Assembly: GCF_002559405.1 (NCBI RefSeq)
Contig: NZ_NTZO01000140.1
Coordinates: 1-32,566, forward strand
Direction: 5' to 3'
DNA length: 32,566 bases
From: Bacillus sp. AFS001701
Lineage (GTDB): Bacteria; Bacillota; Bacilli; Bacillales; Bacillaceae_G
Position 1 is the first letter of the stretch, and each line of letters starts with the position of its first letter. The notes below the pieces were generated by a model. The model saw only the letters and a program-made list of their open reading frames with translations, searched no databases and was not told where the DNA came from. Positions 1 to 8,441 of the stretch are shown here, one piece after another. The translations under genes and the position numbers were made by a program.

Positions 1-246
1 CATCTTGTACAATTTTATATATTTCAGCATGTTCAACATGTTAATCACACCATTAGATCTCTAGGGAATTTTGATTTAGCTAGAGCAATCATTTCAGGAT
101 TAATCTATTTACTATGTATTATTTGTATTGAGGATACTTATAGAAGATATCGAATGCCTTCAACTTTTATCCGAATATTAATACCAATTTTAGTGTTTAT
201 TTTAGCAATCATCACTATGTATACGTTAATAAAAGTATTTTTCTAA
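1..246 (+). CDS. C-terminal part of an unidentified membrane protein
   Basis: The frame is open from the first base to a TAA at 244-246, giving 81 residues that begin HLVQFYIF; the start lies outside the window. Two hydrophobic stretches are visible, around residues 33-45 (IISGLIYLLCIIC) and 57-81 (FIRILIPILVFILAI...), separated by a charged loop with EDTYRRYRMP. The protein therefore ends in two membrane helices. I do not recognise a family. A strong terminator follows 26 bases after the stop, which supports this being the real end of a transcription unit. Confidence 0.6.
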   Translation, partial: HLVQFYIFQHVQHVNHTIRSLGNFDLARAIISGLIYLLCIICIEDTYRRYRMPSTFIRILIPILVFILAIITMYTLIKVFF

Positions 247-271
247 AACGATTTGATAAGATGAAAACAGC

Positions 272-311
272 AAAAAAGTATTACTTCATTAAATGATGTA
301 ATACTTTTTTT
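272..311 (+). terminator. Rho-independent terminator
   Basis: The arms AAAAAGTATTAC and GTAATACTTTTT pair perfectly around a short TTCATTAAATGAT loop that itself contains a TCAT/ATGA dyad, and a T-run follows. It serves the membrane protein ending at 246. The A-rich left arm means it could also work for the minus-strand gene ending at 385. Confidence 0.85.
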
Positions 312-384
312 GTTGAGCTTAAATAGTAACTTTGTTGAGAATGGATAAGGTGGGGGGGAAATCGCTTATCTCTTTTTATGTTGT

Positions 385-1305
385 TTATGAATCTTTTACA
401 CTCATTTCTAATAATCTTTTTTGAATCCAAACAGCGGCTTGGGTACCATCGCCCATTGCTATTGTAACTTGTTGAGAATGGGCTACTAAATCGCCGGCTG
501 CCCATACATTTGGAACATTCGTCTCCTTTGTCCGCGGGTCTACAATAACATGCTTATTATTTAAAAGATTTACCCCTAGTTGGATAGCAAGATTATTTTG
601 TACTTCATTTCCACCAAAACCAATAAAAGCTCGGTCCCCATAAATTATTTCACCACTTTGTAAACAAATGCCTTTAAAAGTGGAATCGTCTTCTTTGAGT
701 ACTGCTTTAATGTTTTCTTTTCGATAGTGAATTCCAATTTTCTGAAGGTGGTCATTTAATTTGGAATCAAGGTCATGTCCTTCGTGATTAATATATGTAA
801 TTTGTTTTGACCAATAAGCTAATGTTATGGCGAGATTTGCACCAGTATTACCAGATCCAAGTATTAAAACACTTTTATTTAAAATTTCATATCCATCACA
901 GTCTGGACAAACATAAATTGTCGATCCAAGACAATCGACTAGATTTTTAATTTGAGGAATTCGATCAATTAGTCCAGTTGAGAGTAAGACTGTTTTGGCA
1001 GAATAAGATTTTCCTGTTTTCGTCTCTATTAAGAATTGATTGTTTACGTTATGTATACTTATTACTTTATCTTGGGTGAATGATACACCATAGACTTCAG
1101 CATGCTTTCTTCCCAGTTGTCTTAGCTCTTGTCCACTTATACTATTCGGCCAACCTAATATATTACGATATGTTTTACATAATGTTGACCGCCCATAATT
1201 TGAGTCAATTACGAGTACATTCCTTTGGTATCGCCCAAGCTGAATTGATGCCTGTAAACCTGCGAAACCTCCCCCTACTATGATACATTCATATAACTCA
1301 TTCAT
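385..1305 (-). CDS. TrxB-like NAD(P)/FAD-dependent dithiol oxidoreductase
   Basis: This 306-residue flavoprotein has thioredoxin-reductase architecture. An FAD-binding Rossmann motif GGGFAG lies at residues 11-16, a redox pair CPDCDGYE has C133 and C136, an NAD(P)-binding motif GSGNTG lies near 150-155, and a second FAD motif AAGDLV is near the C-terminus. The frame extends 18 residues further upstream to a TTG without a ribosome site. The ATG at 1305 has AGGAG eight bases ahead, so I chose it. The CPDCDGYE motif differs from the CAxC of canonical TrxB and is closer to the CxxC-x-GYE form of GliT/HlmI-like dithiol oxidases, so it may act on a small-molecule dithiol rather than thioredoxin; that is inference. 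It is divergent from the EamA exporter. Confidence 0.85.
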   Translation of the reverse strand: MNELYECIIVGGGFAGLQASIQLGRYQRNVLVIDSNYGRSTLCKTYRNILGWPNSISGQELRQLGRKHAEVYGVSFTQDKVISIHNVNNQFLIETKTGKSYSAKTVLLSTGLIDRIPQIKNLVDCLGSTIYVCPDCDGYEILNKSVLILGSGNTGANLAITLAYWSKQITYINHEGHDLDSKLNDHLQKIGIHYRKENIKAVLKEDDSTFKGICLQSGEIIYGDRAFIGFGGNEVQNNLAIQLGVNLLNNKHVIVDPRTKETNVPNVWAAGDLVAHSQQVTIAMGDGTQAAVWIQKRLLEMSVKDS

Positions 1306-1501
1306 AGACTTGTCTCCTAAATCATTTAATCCAAAATCGTATATGTTCAATTTTTCCAATTAAGCAAATTCTAATCACAATTTCTCAATTAATCTAATTG
1401 TTGAAAATTAAAGGATTTTTGATTGATATATTCTGAATAGTTAGGTACGATTTTTCTATTAACTTATTTTAATTTTTATATTTTTTGTGGAGGGAGTAAA
1501 A

Positions 1502-2425
1502 ATGAGTGCAGATAAGATTGCCTTAACAAATTCAAGAACGAAGGGATTTATTCTCGTATTAACTGCGGCAATATTATGGGGCATATCTGGAACTGTTGCA
1601 CAATTTGTATTTCAAAGAAATCATTTTAGTCCAGAATGGTTAGTAGTTATTCGATTATTGTTTTCAGGAAACATCCTACTAGTTTTTGCTAGTCTGAAAG
1701 AAAAAAGAAATATAACAGAAATTTGGAAGGATAAGAAGGATGTCTTAAGTTTATTGTTATTTAGTATTCTTGGAATGTTAGCAGTTCAATATACATACTT
1801 CGCCGCAATAAAAGCTTCAAATGCTGCTACGGCGACAATTTTACAATATTTGGCACCTGTCATTATTACATGCTATTTAGCAATGCATTTCAAAAAAGTA
1901 CCGACTAGAAAAGAAGTACTGGCTGTCATTTTAGCGCTTGCAGGGACATTTTTACTGGTAACGCATGGAACGATTGAAGGATTGTCTATTACTGGATGGG
2001 CATTATTTTGGGGACTAGCTTCAGCTTTTGCTTTGGCATTTTATTCAATACAGCCTCAAAATCTTTTAAAAAAATTTGGGTCGACAATCGTTGTAGGTTG
2101 GGGAATGCTAATCGGTGGAATTTGTTTTAGCTTCATACATTCACCTTTTAATTTCCAAGGTCATTGGTCGATGAGTGCATATTTCGCAGTAATTTTTATT
2201 GTTATTTTTGGGACGTTAATAGCCTTTTATTGCTATTTAGAGAGTTTAAAGTATATTAATGCTTCTGAATCTAGCTTACTTGCATGTGTGGAACCTCTAT
2301 CCGCAGCTGTACTATCAGTAATTTGGTTAAGTGTAAATTTTGAAATAATAGACTGGATCGGTAGCCTTTGTATTATAAGTACGGTTGTCATTTTAGCAAT
2401 GGCTGATCGAAAAGGGGCTAATTGA
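1502..2425 (+). CDS. EamA-family (DMT superfamily) metabolite exporter
   Basis: The 307-residue protein is almost wholly hydrophobic, with about ten membrane helices in two EamA repeats. Repeat 1 runs roughly 15-145, beginning GFILVLTAAILWGISGT, and repeat 2 roughly 160-300, beginning GWALFWGLASAFALAFYS. Such proteins move amino acids or other small metabolites across the cytoplasmic membrane; the substrate cannot be read from the sequence. A GTG 15 bases upstream lies inside the GGAGGGAG ribosome site, so the ATG at 1502 is the start. The AraC-type regulator 81 bases downstream on the same strand has its own ribosome site, and I see no terminator between them, so they may be cotranscribed. 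Confidence 0.88.
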   Translation: MSADKIALTNSRTKGFILVLTAAILWGISGTVAQFVFQRNHFSPEWLVVIRLLFSGNILLVFASLKEKRNITEIWKDKKDVLSLLLFSILGMLAVQYTYFAAIKASNAATATILQYLAPVIITCYLAMHFKKVPTRKEVLAVILALAGTFLLVTHGTIEGLSITGWALFWGLASAFALAFYSIQPQNLLKKFGSTIVVGWGMLIGGICFSFIHSPFNFQGHWSMSAYFAVIFIVIFGTLIAFYCYLESLKYINASESSLLACVEPLSAAVLSVIWLSVNFEIIDWIGSLCIISTVVILAMADRKGAN

Positions 2426-2506
2426 CTATTATCTGTCACAAAAGAGCATAAAAAGACAGGACTCAATAAATTTAACTTGTTAGGATGTAATTAAGGGAGG
2501 TGTCAT

Positions 2507-3370
2507 ATGGCTTGGGTTGAATCTTTACAAAAGGCAATTGATTATATTGAAGACAATTTATTAAACGAGTTAACGATTGAAGATATTTCTAAACAAGCTA
2601 ATTCATCTGTTTTTCATTTTCAGCGAACATTTTCAATTTTAACTGATATGAATATAGCTGAATATATAAGACGAAGAAGATTGACGCTAGCAGCCAATGA
2701 ATTAACAACTACTGATCATAAAATAATTGACATTGCCTTGAAATATAGGTATGACTCTCCTGAGGCTTTTGCAAAAGCGTTTAGAAGACAGCATGGTATA
2801 ACCCCAAGTGAAGCAAGAAAGTTTATTGGAAATCTAAAATCATATAACCGCCTCGTTATTCAGGTGAGTTTGAAGGGAGCAGAACCAATGCAATTTAATA
2901 TTGTAGAAAAAAGTGCTTTTCAAGTAGTTGGAGTGAAAAAAGAGTTTTCTTATTTGAATGATCAACAACAGCAACTGATTCCTAAAATGTGGGAAGAGGT
3001 TAATGAAAATGGTACGAGTGATCGTTTGTACGAAATTAACAACGGTGACATTAAAGGTGTTTTAGGAGTTTGTATGATGAGTGAGGAGCAAAAATCAAAA
3101 AATCTACTAGAATATTGGGTTGCAACCGAATACGAAGGAGATGTACCAGAAGGTTTTTATCATCATGAAATTCCTGCATCAAAATGGGCTGTATTTGGTG
3201 TTCACGGAGCAATGCCACATGCAATGCAATCGGCATGGAAGAAGATTTTTTCGGAATGGTTTCCTTCAAGCGGCTATTCACATGCAGGCATCCCAGAATT
3301 TGAACTTTATCCGGAAGGAAATCCATTTAGTGAAGATTATTATACTGAAATTTGGATTCCAGTAAAATAA
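2507..3370 (+). CDS. AraC-family regulator with GyrI-like effector domain
   Basis: Residues 1-105 form an AraC/XylS double helix-turn-helix: ELTIEDISKQANSSVFHFQRTF, then DIALKYRYDSPEAFAKAFRRQHGITPSEARK. Residues from about 128 to 287 form a GyrI-like/BmrR-type small-molecule binding domain, seen in MQFNIVEKSAFQVVGVKKEFSY at its start and ELYPEGNPFSEDYYTEIWIPVK at its end. In B. subtilis, YdeE has this layout. The start follows GGGAGGTGTCAT, a near-perfect ribosome site. It probably senses a hydrophobic compound and could control the adjoining exporter and flavoprotein, which is inference from position. A bidirectional terminator follows. Confidence 0.88.
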   Translation: MAWVESLQKAIDYIEDNLLNELTIEDISKQANSSVFHFQRTFSILTDMNIAEYIRRRRLTLAANELTTTDHKIIDIALKYRYDSPEAFAKAFRRQHGITPSEARKFIGNLKSYNRLVIQVSLKGAEPMQFNIVEKSAFQVVGVKKEFSYLNDQQQQLIPKMWEEVNENGTSDRLYEINNGDIKGVLGVCMMSEEQKSKNLLEYWVATEYEGDVPEGFYHHEIPASKWAVFGVHGAMPHAMQSAWKKIFSEWFPSSGYSHAGIPEFELYPEGNPFSEDYYTEIWIPVK

Positions 3371-3390
3371 ATCCGAACATTAAAAGCGTT

Positions 3391-3425
3391 AAAAAAGGTG
3401 CTTCTTAAAGAGAGCACCTTTTACT
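3391..3425. terminator. Bidirectional intrinsic terminator
   Basis: AAAAGGTGCT and AGCACCTTTT pair around TCTTAAAGAG. With an A-run on one side and T-rich sequence on the other, it can stop both the plus-strand AraC gene and the converging dehydrogenase gene that ends at 3439. Confidence 0.8.
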
Positions 3426-3438
3426 TTTATGTAGGGAT

Positions 3439-4380
3439 TTATCCTCTTAATGCTTCTAAAACTAATTGTGCTTTGTAGCCTTCAGAGAAATCTATGATTG
3501 TAGCTTCTTCACCTTTTAAAGACTTTACTAAATTGTCAATTAATGAATCAGCTAAAGTTTGATCGGCTTCTATTTGTTGAATTGGCTCGCCGATTTTTCC
3601 TCCTTCTAAATTAGCCCAATTTACTAAAGAAAGAGTTCCTTTCGAACCGTATGCTGTAAATTTAATTTCTTCTTCACCTGCAATTTGGCTTAAGCCATCT
3701 ATTAATACAGGAGTGCCATCTTCTAATTCTAAAAAGGCGATAATTCCATTTTCGGAAGCAATAGGGTCAGCGGGATATTGCATATGTTTCGTATTGACTT
3801 TCAAGTTACCAAAAATCTTTTGAATTTGTTGAATATAATGCACACCAACCTCTAATACATAACCTCCTTGTTCTTTTGTAGCAACCCATTCATTTTGTTG
3901 CCATAGTCTCGGCCAATTTGGAAAACGCATCTTTAATTCGATTCTTTTTAAGTCACCAACATATCCGGATTTAATAAGGCTAGCAAAAGACTTACTACCA
4001 ACATTGTAGTTTAATGGAAAGTTCATAGCATGAAAAATACCTTTTTCCTTTGCTTGAGTATAAAGTCCTAGAGCTTCCTCTGTTGAATTTGCTAAAGGCT
4101 TTTCACAAAGCACATTAATTCCTTTTGCGATTACATCAGATACTACTGAATAGTGATATTTTGGAGGTACAGTAACATAAATGAGATCAAGTTCAGTATT
4201 TTCAAGCATCTCAAGATGATTTGTAAAGGTGAAAACTGATTCTAATTGGCTACTTGTTTCTTGAACTCTTTCTTCTAAAGTGTCACAAATTGCTACTATT
4301 TTTGTTTCTTGGTGGTTTGAAAATAAAGGAATTAATCTTTGGCCAATTGCGCCAAGACCAATAATACCAACTTTTATCAT
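3439..4380 (-). CDS. Gfo/Idh/MocA-family NAD(P)-dependent oxidoreductase
   Basis: This 313-residue cytoplasmic dehydrogenase starts MIKVGIIGLGAIG with the Rossmann fingerprint at residues 8-13. The family signature EKPLA has the catalytic lysine at residue 94. A C-terminal GFO/IDH/MocA domain follows (WVATKEQGGYVLEVGVHYI and on), where H187-like residues normally line the active site. The substrate is probably a sugar, inositol or related polyol, but neighbours give no further hint. A TTG 18 bases upstream would add six residues; the ATG at 4380 has AAAGGTG at good spacing and the usual N-terminus. It appears monocistronic and converges on the AraC gene. Confidence 0.88.
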   Translation of the reverse strand: MIKVGIIGLGAIGQRLIPLFSNHQETKIVAICDTLEERVQETSSQLESVFTFTNHLEMLENTELDLIYVTVPPKYHYSVVSDVIAKGINVLCEKPLANSTEEALGLYTQAKEKGIFHAMNFPLNYNVGSKSFASLIKSGYVGDLKRIELKMRFPNWPRLWQQNEWVATKEQGGYVLEVGVHYIQQIQKIFGNLKVNTKHMQYPADPIASENGIIAFLELEDGTPVLIDGLSQIAGEEEIKFTAYGSKGTLSLVNWANLEGGKIGEPIQQIEADQTLADSLIDNLVKSLKGEEATIIDFSEGYKAQLVLEALRG

Positions 4381-4606
4381 GAGAAAAACACCTTTCAAAA
4401 TAGATTTATATTGTAATTATAGTAAGAAAAATTAAATAATTAAAGAAATTGATACCATGTTCTTATCATAAGATATTTGAGGTGCTACAAATTGCTCATG
4501 GGAAATAAGTTTTTGTGTAAAAAGTTTTGTGAATTACCAAATTCAAAAAGGGGTTTTCGACACAGAAAGAGAATATAATTCATTGATAAGTAATGGAGGT
4601 GACATC

Positions 4607-4768
4607 ATGGAGAAGAAGCCGTTGTATTATGATGGTAGTGGGGATGGAGAAAAATTAATTCAATCAGAAGTTGTAAAGCAAATGAGTATTGTTACTGAAG
4701 TAAGAAAAAATTTAACTGGTAAATTGTTTGTAATCGATTGGAGTCAAGTTAAAGTAGCTGGGAAATGA
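4607..4768 (+). CDS. Small hypothetical protein, 53 residues
   Basis: The ATG follows a strong GGAGGTGACATC ribosome site, which is the main reason to accept this short frame. The product is soluble and charged, MEKKPLYYDGSGDGEKLIQ... to ...GKLFVIDWSQVKVAGK, with no signal peptide or membrane segment. The frame is open 26 codons further upstream, but those codons have no ribosome site. A TATAAT at 4574-4579 could be the -10 of its own promoter, although no good -35 is visible. I do not recognise a family. A terminator follows about 100 bases later. Confidence 0.6.
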   Translation: MEKKPLYYDGSGDGEKLIQSEVVKQMSIVTEVRKNLTGKLFVIDWSQVKVAGK

Positions 4769-4871
4769 TTTGTTATTTGTGCTTAATTGTTCTTGATTAA
4801 GAACGAACCGAAAAACGATCAACAAAATAATGAATTAAAAAATTGTTTATCCCATTTGATTTATTAAAATT

Positions 4872-4926
4872 AAAAAGGATGTCCCATAAGTTAGTAAGTA
4901 AAACAAACTTAAGAGAAATCCTTTTT
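4872..4926. terminator. Intrinsic terminator between convergent genes
   Basis: AAAAAGGAT (4872-4880) pairs with ATCCTTTTT (4918-4926); the interior contains a further AAGTT/AACTT pairing. The loop is long, but the A-run and T-run at either end suit a two-way terminator between the small gene and the minus-strand DsbA-like gene. Confidence 0.55.
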
Positions 4927-4938
4927 GATTAAAGATTA

Positions 4939-5550
4939 TTAACAGTTTCCATCAATGTCGCAGCTTAATGAAGACTGCTCAACAAGTTTTTGGTTGTTTA
5001 ATGCTTGAATAAATGCTTCTTTACTTTGAACACCTTGTAAAACTTGATCACCAATTATAAATGTTGGTACTGCATTAATAAAATTAGGGTTTTGGATCGA
5101 TGAGTCATACTTTGTATTTGAAACAGCTTCTATGAATTGAGAACGGTCTAAGCCAAGTTTTTCAGCGATATCTGCAAGTACGTTTACATCACCAATTTCT
5201 TTGCCTTCTGTCCAAAAGTCTGCTAAAACTGCTTGAGCATATTCGGCACCTTTTCCATTTTCTTCTGCGAATAAAAAACCTCTATGAGCTTTTTTAGTTG
5301 AAGGATGAGGATCCATAGTTGGTAAAATCATCTCTACACCGAGTTTTTGTGCAAGTGGTTGAACTCCGAATTTCCATCCTTGTTGAATATAAGAACTATT
5401 TGGACTTAAAGGTTCAGCTCCCTCAGGTCTTAATTGGAATGGTTTCCATTCAAGCTCTACATCGCTAACTTCTTTCATAGCGTCCTCAAGTGGTTTTTTT
5501 CCTAAATAACAAAACGGACATACATAGTCCGAATAAATTGTAACTTTCAT
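4939..5550 (-). CDS. DsbA-family (FrnE-like) thiol oxidoreductase
   Basis: The 203-residue protein has a thioredoxin fold with the helical DsbA insertion. The N-terminus MKVTIYSDYVCPFCYLG carries the redox pair C11-P-F-C14, and the cis-proline segment is NAVPTFIIGDQVLQGVQ. There is no signal peptide, so it acts in the cytoplasm like FrnE, which is tied to disulfide handling and polyketide or oxidative-stress functions. A cysteine-bearing tail (SCDIDGNC) is present, a feature of many Bacillus members. Thirteen extra upstream residues are possible, but AGGAGG seven bases before the ATG at 5550 fixes the start. Confidence 0.87.
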   Translation of the reverse strand: MKVTIYSDYVCPFCYLGKKPLEDAMKEVSDVELEWKPFQLRPEGAEPLSPNSSYIQQGWKFGVQPLAQKLGVEMILPTMDPHPSTKKAHRGFLFAEENGKGAEYAQAVLADFWTEGKEIGDVNVLADIAEKLGLDRSQFIEAVSNTKYDSSIQNPNFINAVPTFIIGDQVLQGVQSKEAFIQALNNQKLVEQSSLSCDIDGNC

Positions 5551-5658
5551 TATGAAACCTCCTAAATCAATTAAAGAAAGTATAAACAAAATTAGATCTA
5601 AAACTCAATTTATTAGCTTCGAATGACGAAAATTTTTTTAGGGAAAAACTGTTCTAAG

Positions 5659-5695
5659 TAAAAAAGAAATAGAACATGAGAGCTCTATTTCTTTA
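5659..5695 (-). terminator. Terminator overlapping the end of the membrane-protein gene
   Basis: Read on the minus strand, AAAGAAATAGA (5694-5684) pairs with TCTATTTCTTT (5673-5663) around ten bases, followed by a T-rich run. The left arm includes the last lysine codons and the stop codon of the gene ending at 5685. Confidence 0.75.
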
Positions 5696-6068
5696 AATCA
5701 TTGGTTGATTGATCATCAGGTGGTGGATTCGTTCCGATTCTAGCTGTGTTCAGATCAACAAATGCGTTTAAAAAATACTTTCTTCTTAAAAGTAAAATGG
5801 ATAGTAGTAATAGGCCACAGATTGATGTGAAAATCATTCCAGTAAGTAATCCACCTATATACATGAATGTATCCATTTGTGATGTAAATAGTGACCAAAC
5901 TAAAATAGAAAGGATTCCGTCTGCTAAAACAATGGCAAGCGATACTACTAAATACGGTAAAAATTGTCCAGTTTCTTTTGTTTTCTTTGAAGCATACCTA
6001 TACCCAATTGGTACAGATAAAAAGATGATAAAACAATAGAAGAGTAATATGAAATCTCGAATTGACAT
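5685..6068 (-). CDS. Small multi-pass membrane protein of unknown function
   Basis: The 127-residue product has four hydrophobic stretches: about 5-22 (DFILLFYCFIIFLSVPIGY), 37-58 (FLPYLVVSLAIVLADGILSILVW), 67-80 and 82-95 (the last two close to ICGLLLLSILLL). A polar tail ends PPPDDQSTNDLKK. The start has AGGTGTGAT ahead of the ATG. It lies downstream of the BMP lipoprotein gene on the same strand with a 72-base gap, where minus-strand TATAGT-like -10 sequence suggests it may have its own promoter. I recognise no family. Confidence 0.65.
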   Translation of the reverse strand: MSIRDFILLFYCFIIFLSVPIGYRYASKKTKETGQFLPYLVVSLAIVLADGILSILVWSLFTSQMDTFMYIGGLLTGMIFTSICGLLLLSILLLRRKYFLNAFVDLNTARIGTNPPPDDQSTNDLKK

Positions 6069-6140
6069 AGTATCACACCTAACTTTTTTTGTTGGTACTA
6101 TACTATATGCAGAATATTCATATAATTGGACAAGATTTTT

Positions 6141-7256
6141 TTATTTACCAATTTTTACTTTTTTCTTTTTAATTTCTGCTTTTTCAGGCTTTGTAGGAGA
6201 GAAGTTATCAAAATCCTTTTTTGTTTCTGGTACTTCGATATGTCCTGTTCTTATATTTGCTTTATATAAATCAACTTGTTCTTTAGTGACTTTATTTAAA
6301 TTCTTATCTGTTTTTGCAAGATCAACGCCATTTTCTTTTATGCCCCATCTCAAAATGCGTCCACCTTGAAAGTTCCCTTTTAATTTCTTTGTGATTACTT
6401 CATCTACGCCTTTATCAATTCTTTTAATTGCGGAAGTTAGGGTGACATTTTCCGGTAATCCTTGTTTATATTGATCCCGGTCAACACCAATTACCCAAAC
6501 CTTTTTACCATTTTTCTTTAATTTTTTAGCTTCAGTAAATACACCTAATCCTGTTTTTCCTGCTACTTGGAAAATTATATCTACACCTTTATCATTGTAT
6601 AAGGATTTTGCTAATTTACTTCCCTCTGCAGGTTTATCATATGAATTTGCAAATTCGGTCAATACTTTTATTTTTGGATCGACAGACATAACACCTGCTT
6701 TAAATCCGTATTCAAACCTTTTTATAAATGGATCTTTTGTACCACCGATAAATCCAATCTTATGCGTTTTAGTGTTCATCGCTGCTGCAATACCAGCGAG
6801 GAATGCTGATTGCTCTTCACGATAGGTAACACTTACGACATTTGGTTTTTCAACAATCCCATCGATTATGACAAAGTCAGATTTTTTTTCTTTACTCGCA
6901 ACATCAGAGATGGCTTTTTGAAATGAATAGCCTATTCCAAATGTTAAATCATATTTTTTCTTTGCATACTTCATTAATTCTTTTTTTGCTGCTTTGTCTG
7001 TTGGGACATCGGTTTTTACATAATTTTTATTTTCCTTCCAACCATGTTTCTTTCCTGTTTCTATAATTCCATCCCAAACTGCTTGGTTAAATCCTTTATC
7101 GTGAATTTCAGTTTTACCCATCACAATTCCAATTTTAAAATCATTTTCGTTTTCTTTCTCCGATGCACTTATATTATTATTTCGATTAGCACAGCTGGTT
7201 AAAGTAAGGCTAGCAATTAGTGATACAGCGGCGATTTGGAAAAAACGTATTCGCAT
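6141..7256 (-). CDS. BMP-family substrate-binding lipoprotein
   Basis: The 371-residue protein starts with a lipoprotein signal peptide and lipobox L-T-S-C, lipidated Cys22. A basic-membrane-protein (BMP/PnrA) binding domain follows: KIGIVMGKTEIHDKGFNQAVWDG, VIIDGI, SVTYREEQSAFLAGIAAAM, KIGFIGG and DIIFQVAGKTGLGVF are typical. BMP proteins usually bind nucleosides for an ABC transporter, and the Bacillus Med protein belongs to the same family. No ABC ATPase or permease gene is next to it, so it is an orphan binding protein or a Med-type signalling lipoprotein. The C-terminus is unusually lysine-rich (EKAEIKKKKVKIGK). The start follows GGAGGAAAACA. Confidence 0.85.
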   Translation of the reverse strand: MRIRFFQIAAVSLIASLTLTSCANRNNNISASEKENENDFKIGIVMGKTEIHDKGFNQAVWDGIIETGKKHGWKENKNYVKTDVPTDKAAKKELMKYAKKKYDLTFGIGYSFQKAISDVASKEKKSDFVIIDGIVEKPNVVSVTYREEQSAFLAGIAAAMNTKTHKIGFIGGTKDPFIKRFEYGFKAGVMSVDPKIKVLTEFANSYDKPAEGSKLAKSLYNDKGVDIIFQVAGKTGLGVFTEAKKLKKNGKKVWVIGVDRDQYKQGLPENVTLTSAIKRIDKGVDEVITKKLKGNFQGGRILRWGIKENGVDLAKTDKNLNKVTKEQVDLYKANIRTGHIEVPETKKDFDNFSPTKPEKAEIKKKKVKIGK

Positions 7257-7340
7257 TGTTTTCCTCCATTTATTATATTTAAAAAACTAAGCTCTATTGT
7301 GTAAATTTCCCAATCAATTCATAAATCATTCTTTAAAGTG

Positions 7341-7369
7341 TTGGCAATTTAATATACAAGTGGTACTGT
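7341..7369 (+). promoter_or_regulatory. Candidate sigma-A promoter for rnz
   Basis: TTGGCA and TACTGT are separated by 17 bases, and a TG at the -15 position (TGGTACTGT) suggests an extended -10. It lies 35 bases upstream of the rnz start in the divergent intergenic region. The -10 match is only partial. Confidence 0.4.
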
Positions 7370-7403
7370 AACAATTAGAAATGATGAAGATGGAGGCATT
7401 AAC

Positions 7404-8330
7404 GTGAAGCTTGTATTTTTAGGAACGGGAGCAGGAATGCCATCAAAAGGTAGGAATGTAACAAGTATTGCATTACAGCTTTTAGAGGAAAGAGGAGCGA
7501 CTTGGCTTTTCGATTGTGGTGAAGCAACACAACATCAAATATTACATACGTCAATTAGGCCACGACGAATCGAGAAAATTTTTATTACTCATTGCCATGG
7601 CGATCATATCTTTGGATTGCCTGGACTATTAAGTAGTAGAACATTTTTAGGTGGAGAAGATTTATTAACAATTTATGGGCCTAAAGGTTTAAAGGATTAT
7701 GTGGAGACTAGCTTTAAAATTAGTGGTACTTATTTGAAATATCCGATTCATTATGTTGAAACTTCTGAAGGTATTGTTTTTGAAGATGACCAATTTATTG
7801 TTCAAGCAGTAGAACTAGAACATGGAATTCAATCATTTGGTTATCAAATTATTGAAAAGGATTTACCAGGAGAATTAAACGTAGAGGAATTAAAGAAAAT
7901 TGATGTAAAACCAGGGCCTGTTTATAAATTCCTAAAAGAAGGTAAAACAGTAACTTTAGAGGATGGAAGAATTTTAAATGGTAAGGATTTTATTGGACCT
8001 TCAAAAAAAGGTCGACGCATTGCAATAGCAGGGGATACTCGTATAACTGATAAAAGTAATTTGCTTGCAAGAGGTATGGATGTATTAGTTCATGAATCAA
8101 CCTTTGCAGACGATGAAACAGCTCATGCATATGATTATTTCCATACAACTAGTACCCAAATTGCAACTGTTGCTAAATGTGAGGAAATTAAAACTCTCTA
8201 TTTAACACATATAAGTGCCAGATATCAAGGGGAAGCTTCAAAAAAATTATTAGATGAAGCACGTGAAATCTTTGATCATACATATATAGCGAATGATTTT
8301 GATGAATACGAAATCACAAGAAATGATTGA
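7404..8330 (+). CDS. rnz: Ribonuclease Z (tRNA 3'-end endonuclease)
   Basis: RNase Z cuts 3' trailers from tRNA precursors lacking an encoded CCA. The 308-residue length and start [21 protein letters not shown] match the bacterial enzyme. The zinc-binding motif HCHGDH gives H63, H65, D67 and H68, and further metal ligands lie in IAGDTR, VHESTF and LTHISARY. The start is GTG, preceded by TGGAGG at seven bases. In B. subtilis rnz (yqjK) sits in the same neighbourhood as proI-yqjP-yqjQ, and those genes recur here some 5 kb downstream, with other genes inserted between. Confidence 0.96.
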   Translation: MKLVFLGTGAGMPSKGRNVTSIALQLLEERGATWLFDCGEATQHQILHTSIRPRRIEKIFITHCHGDHIFGLPGLLSSRTFLGGEDLLTIYGPKGLKDYVETSFKISGTYLKYPIHYVETSEGIVFEDDQFIVQAVELEHGIQSFGYQIIEKDLPGELNVEELKKIDVKPGPVYKFLKEGKTVTLEDGRILNGKDFIGPSKKGRRIAIAGDTRITDKSNLLARGMDVLVHESTFADDETAHAYDYFHTTSTQIATVAKCEEIKTLYLTHISARYQGEASKKLLDEAREIFDHTYIANDFDEYEITRND

Positions 8331-8441
8331 TTTTCACGAATGAAATTTTCAGTTAGATGCAGAGCTTTTAAAAAGTTGAGAAGTGTACATAAAAGAATGG
8401 TTTAGAGACATGATATAAGTATTCTGCGTAAAAGGAAGGTC

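Noticed and set aside
281-505. Short minus-strand frame over the terminator and the end of the flavoprotein gene
   Set aside because: It overlaps a clear terminator and a well-supported gene and has no family resemblance.
3120-3365. Second plus-strand frame inside the AraC-type gene
   Set aside because: It is the alternate frame of the GyrI-like domain, without a ribosome site.
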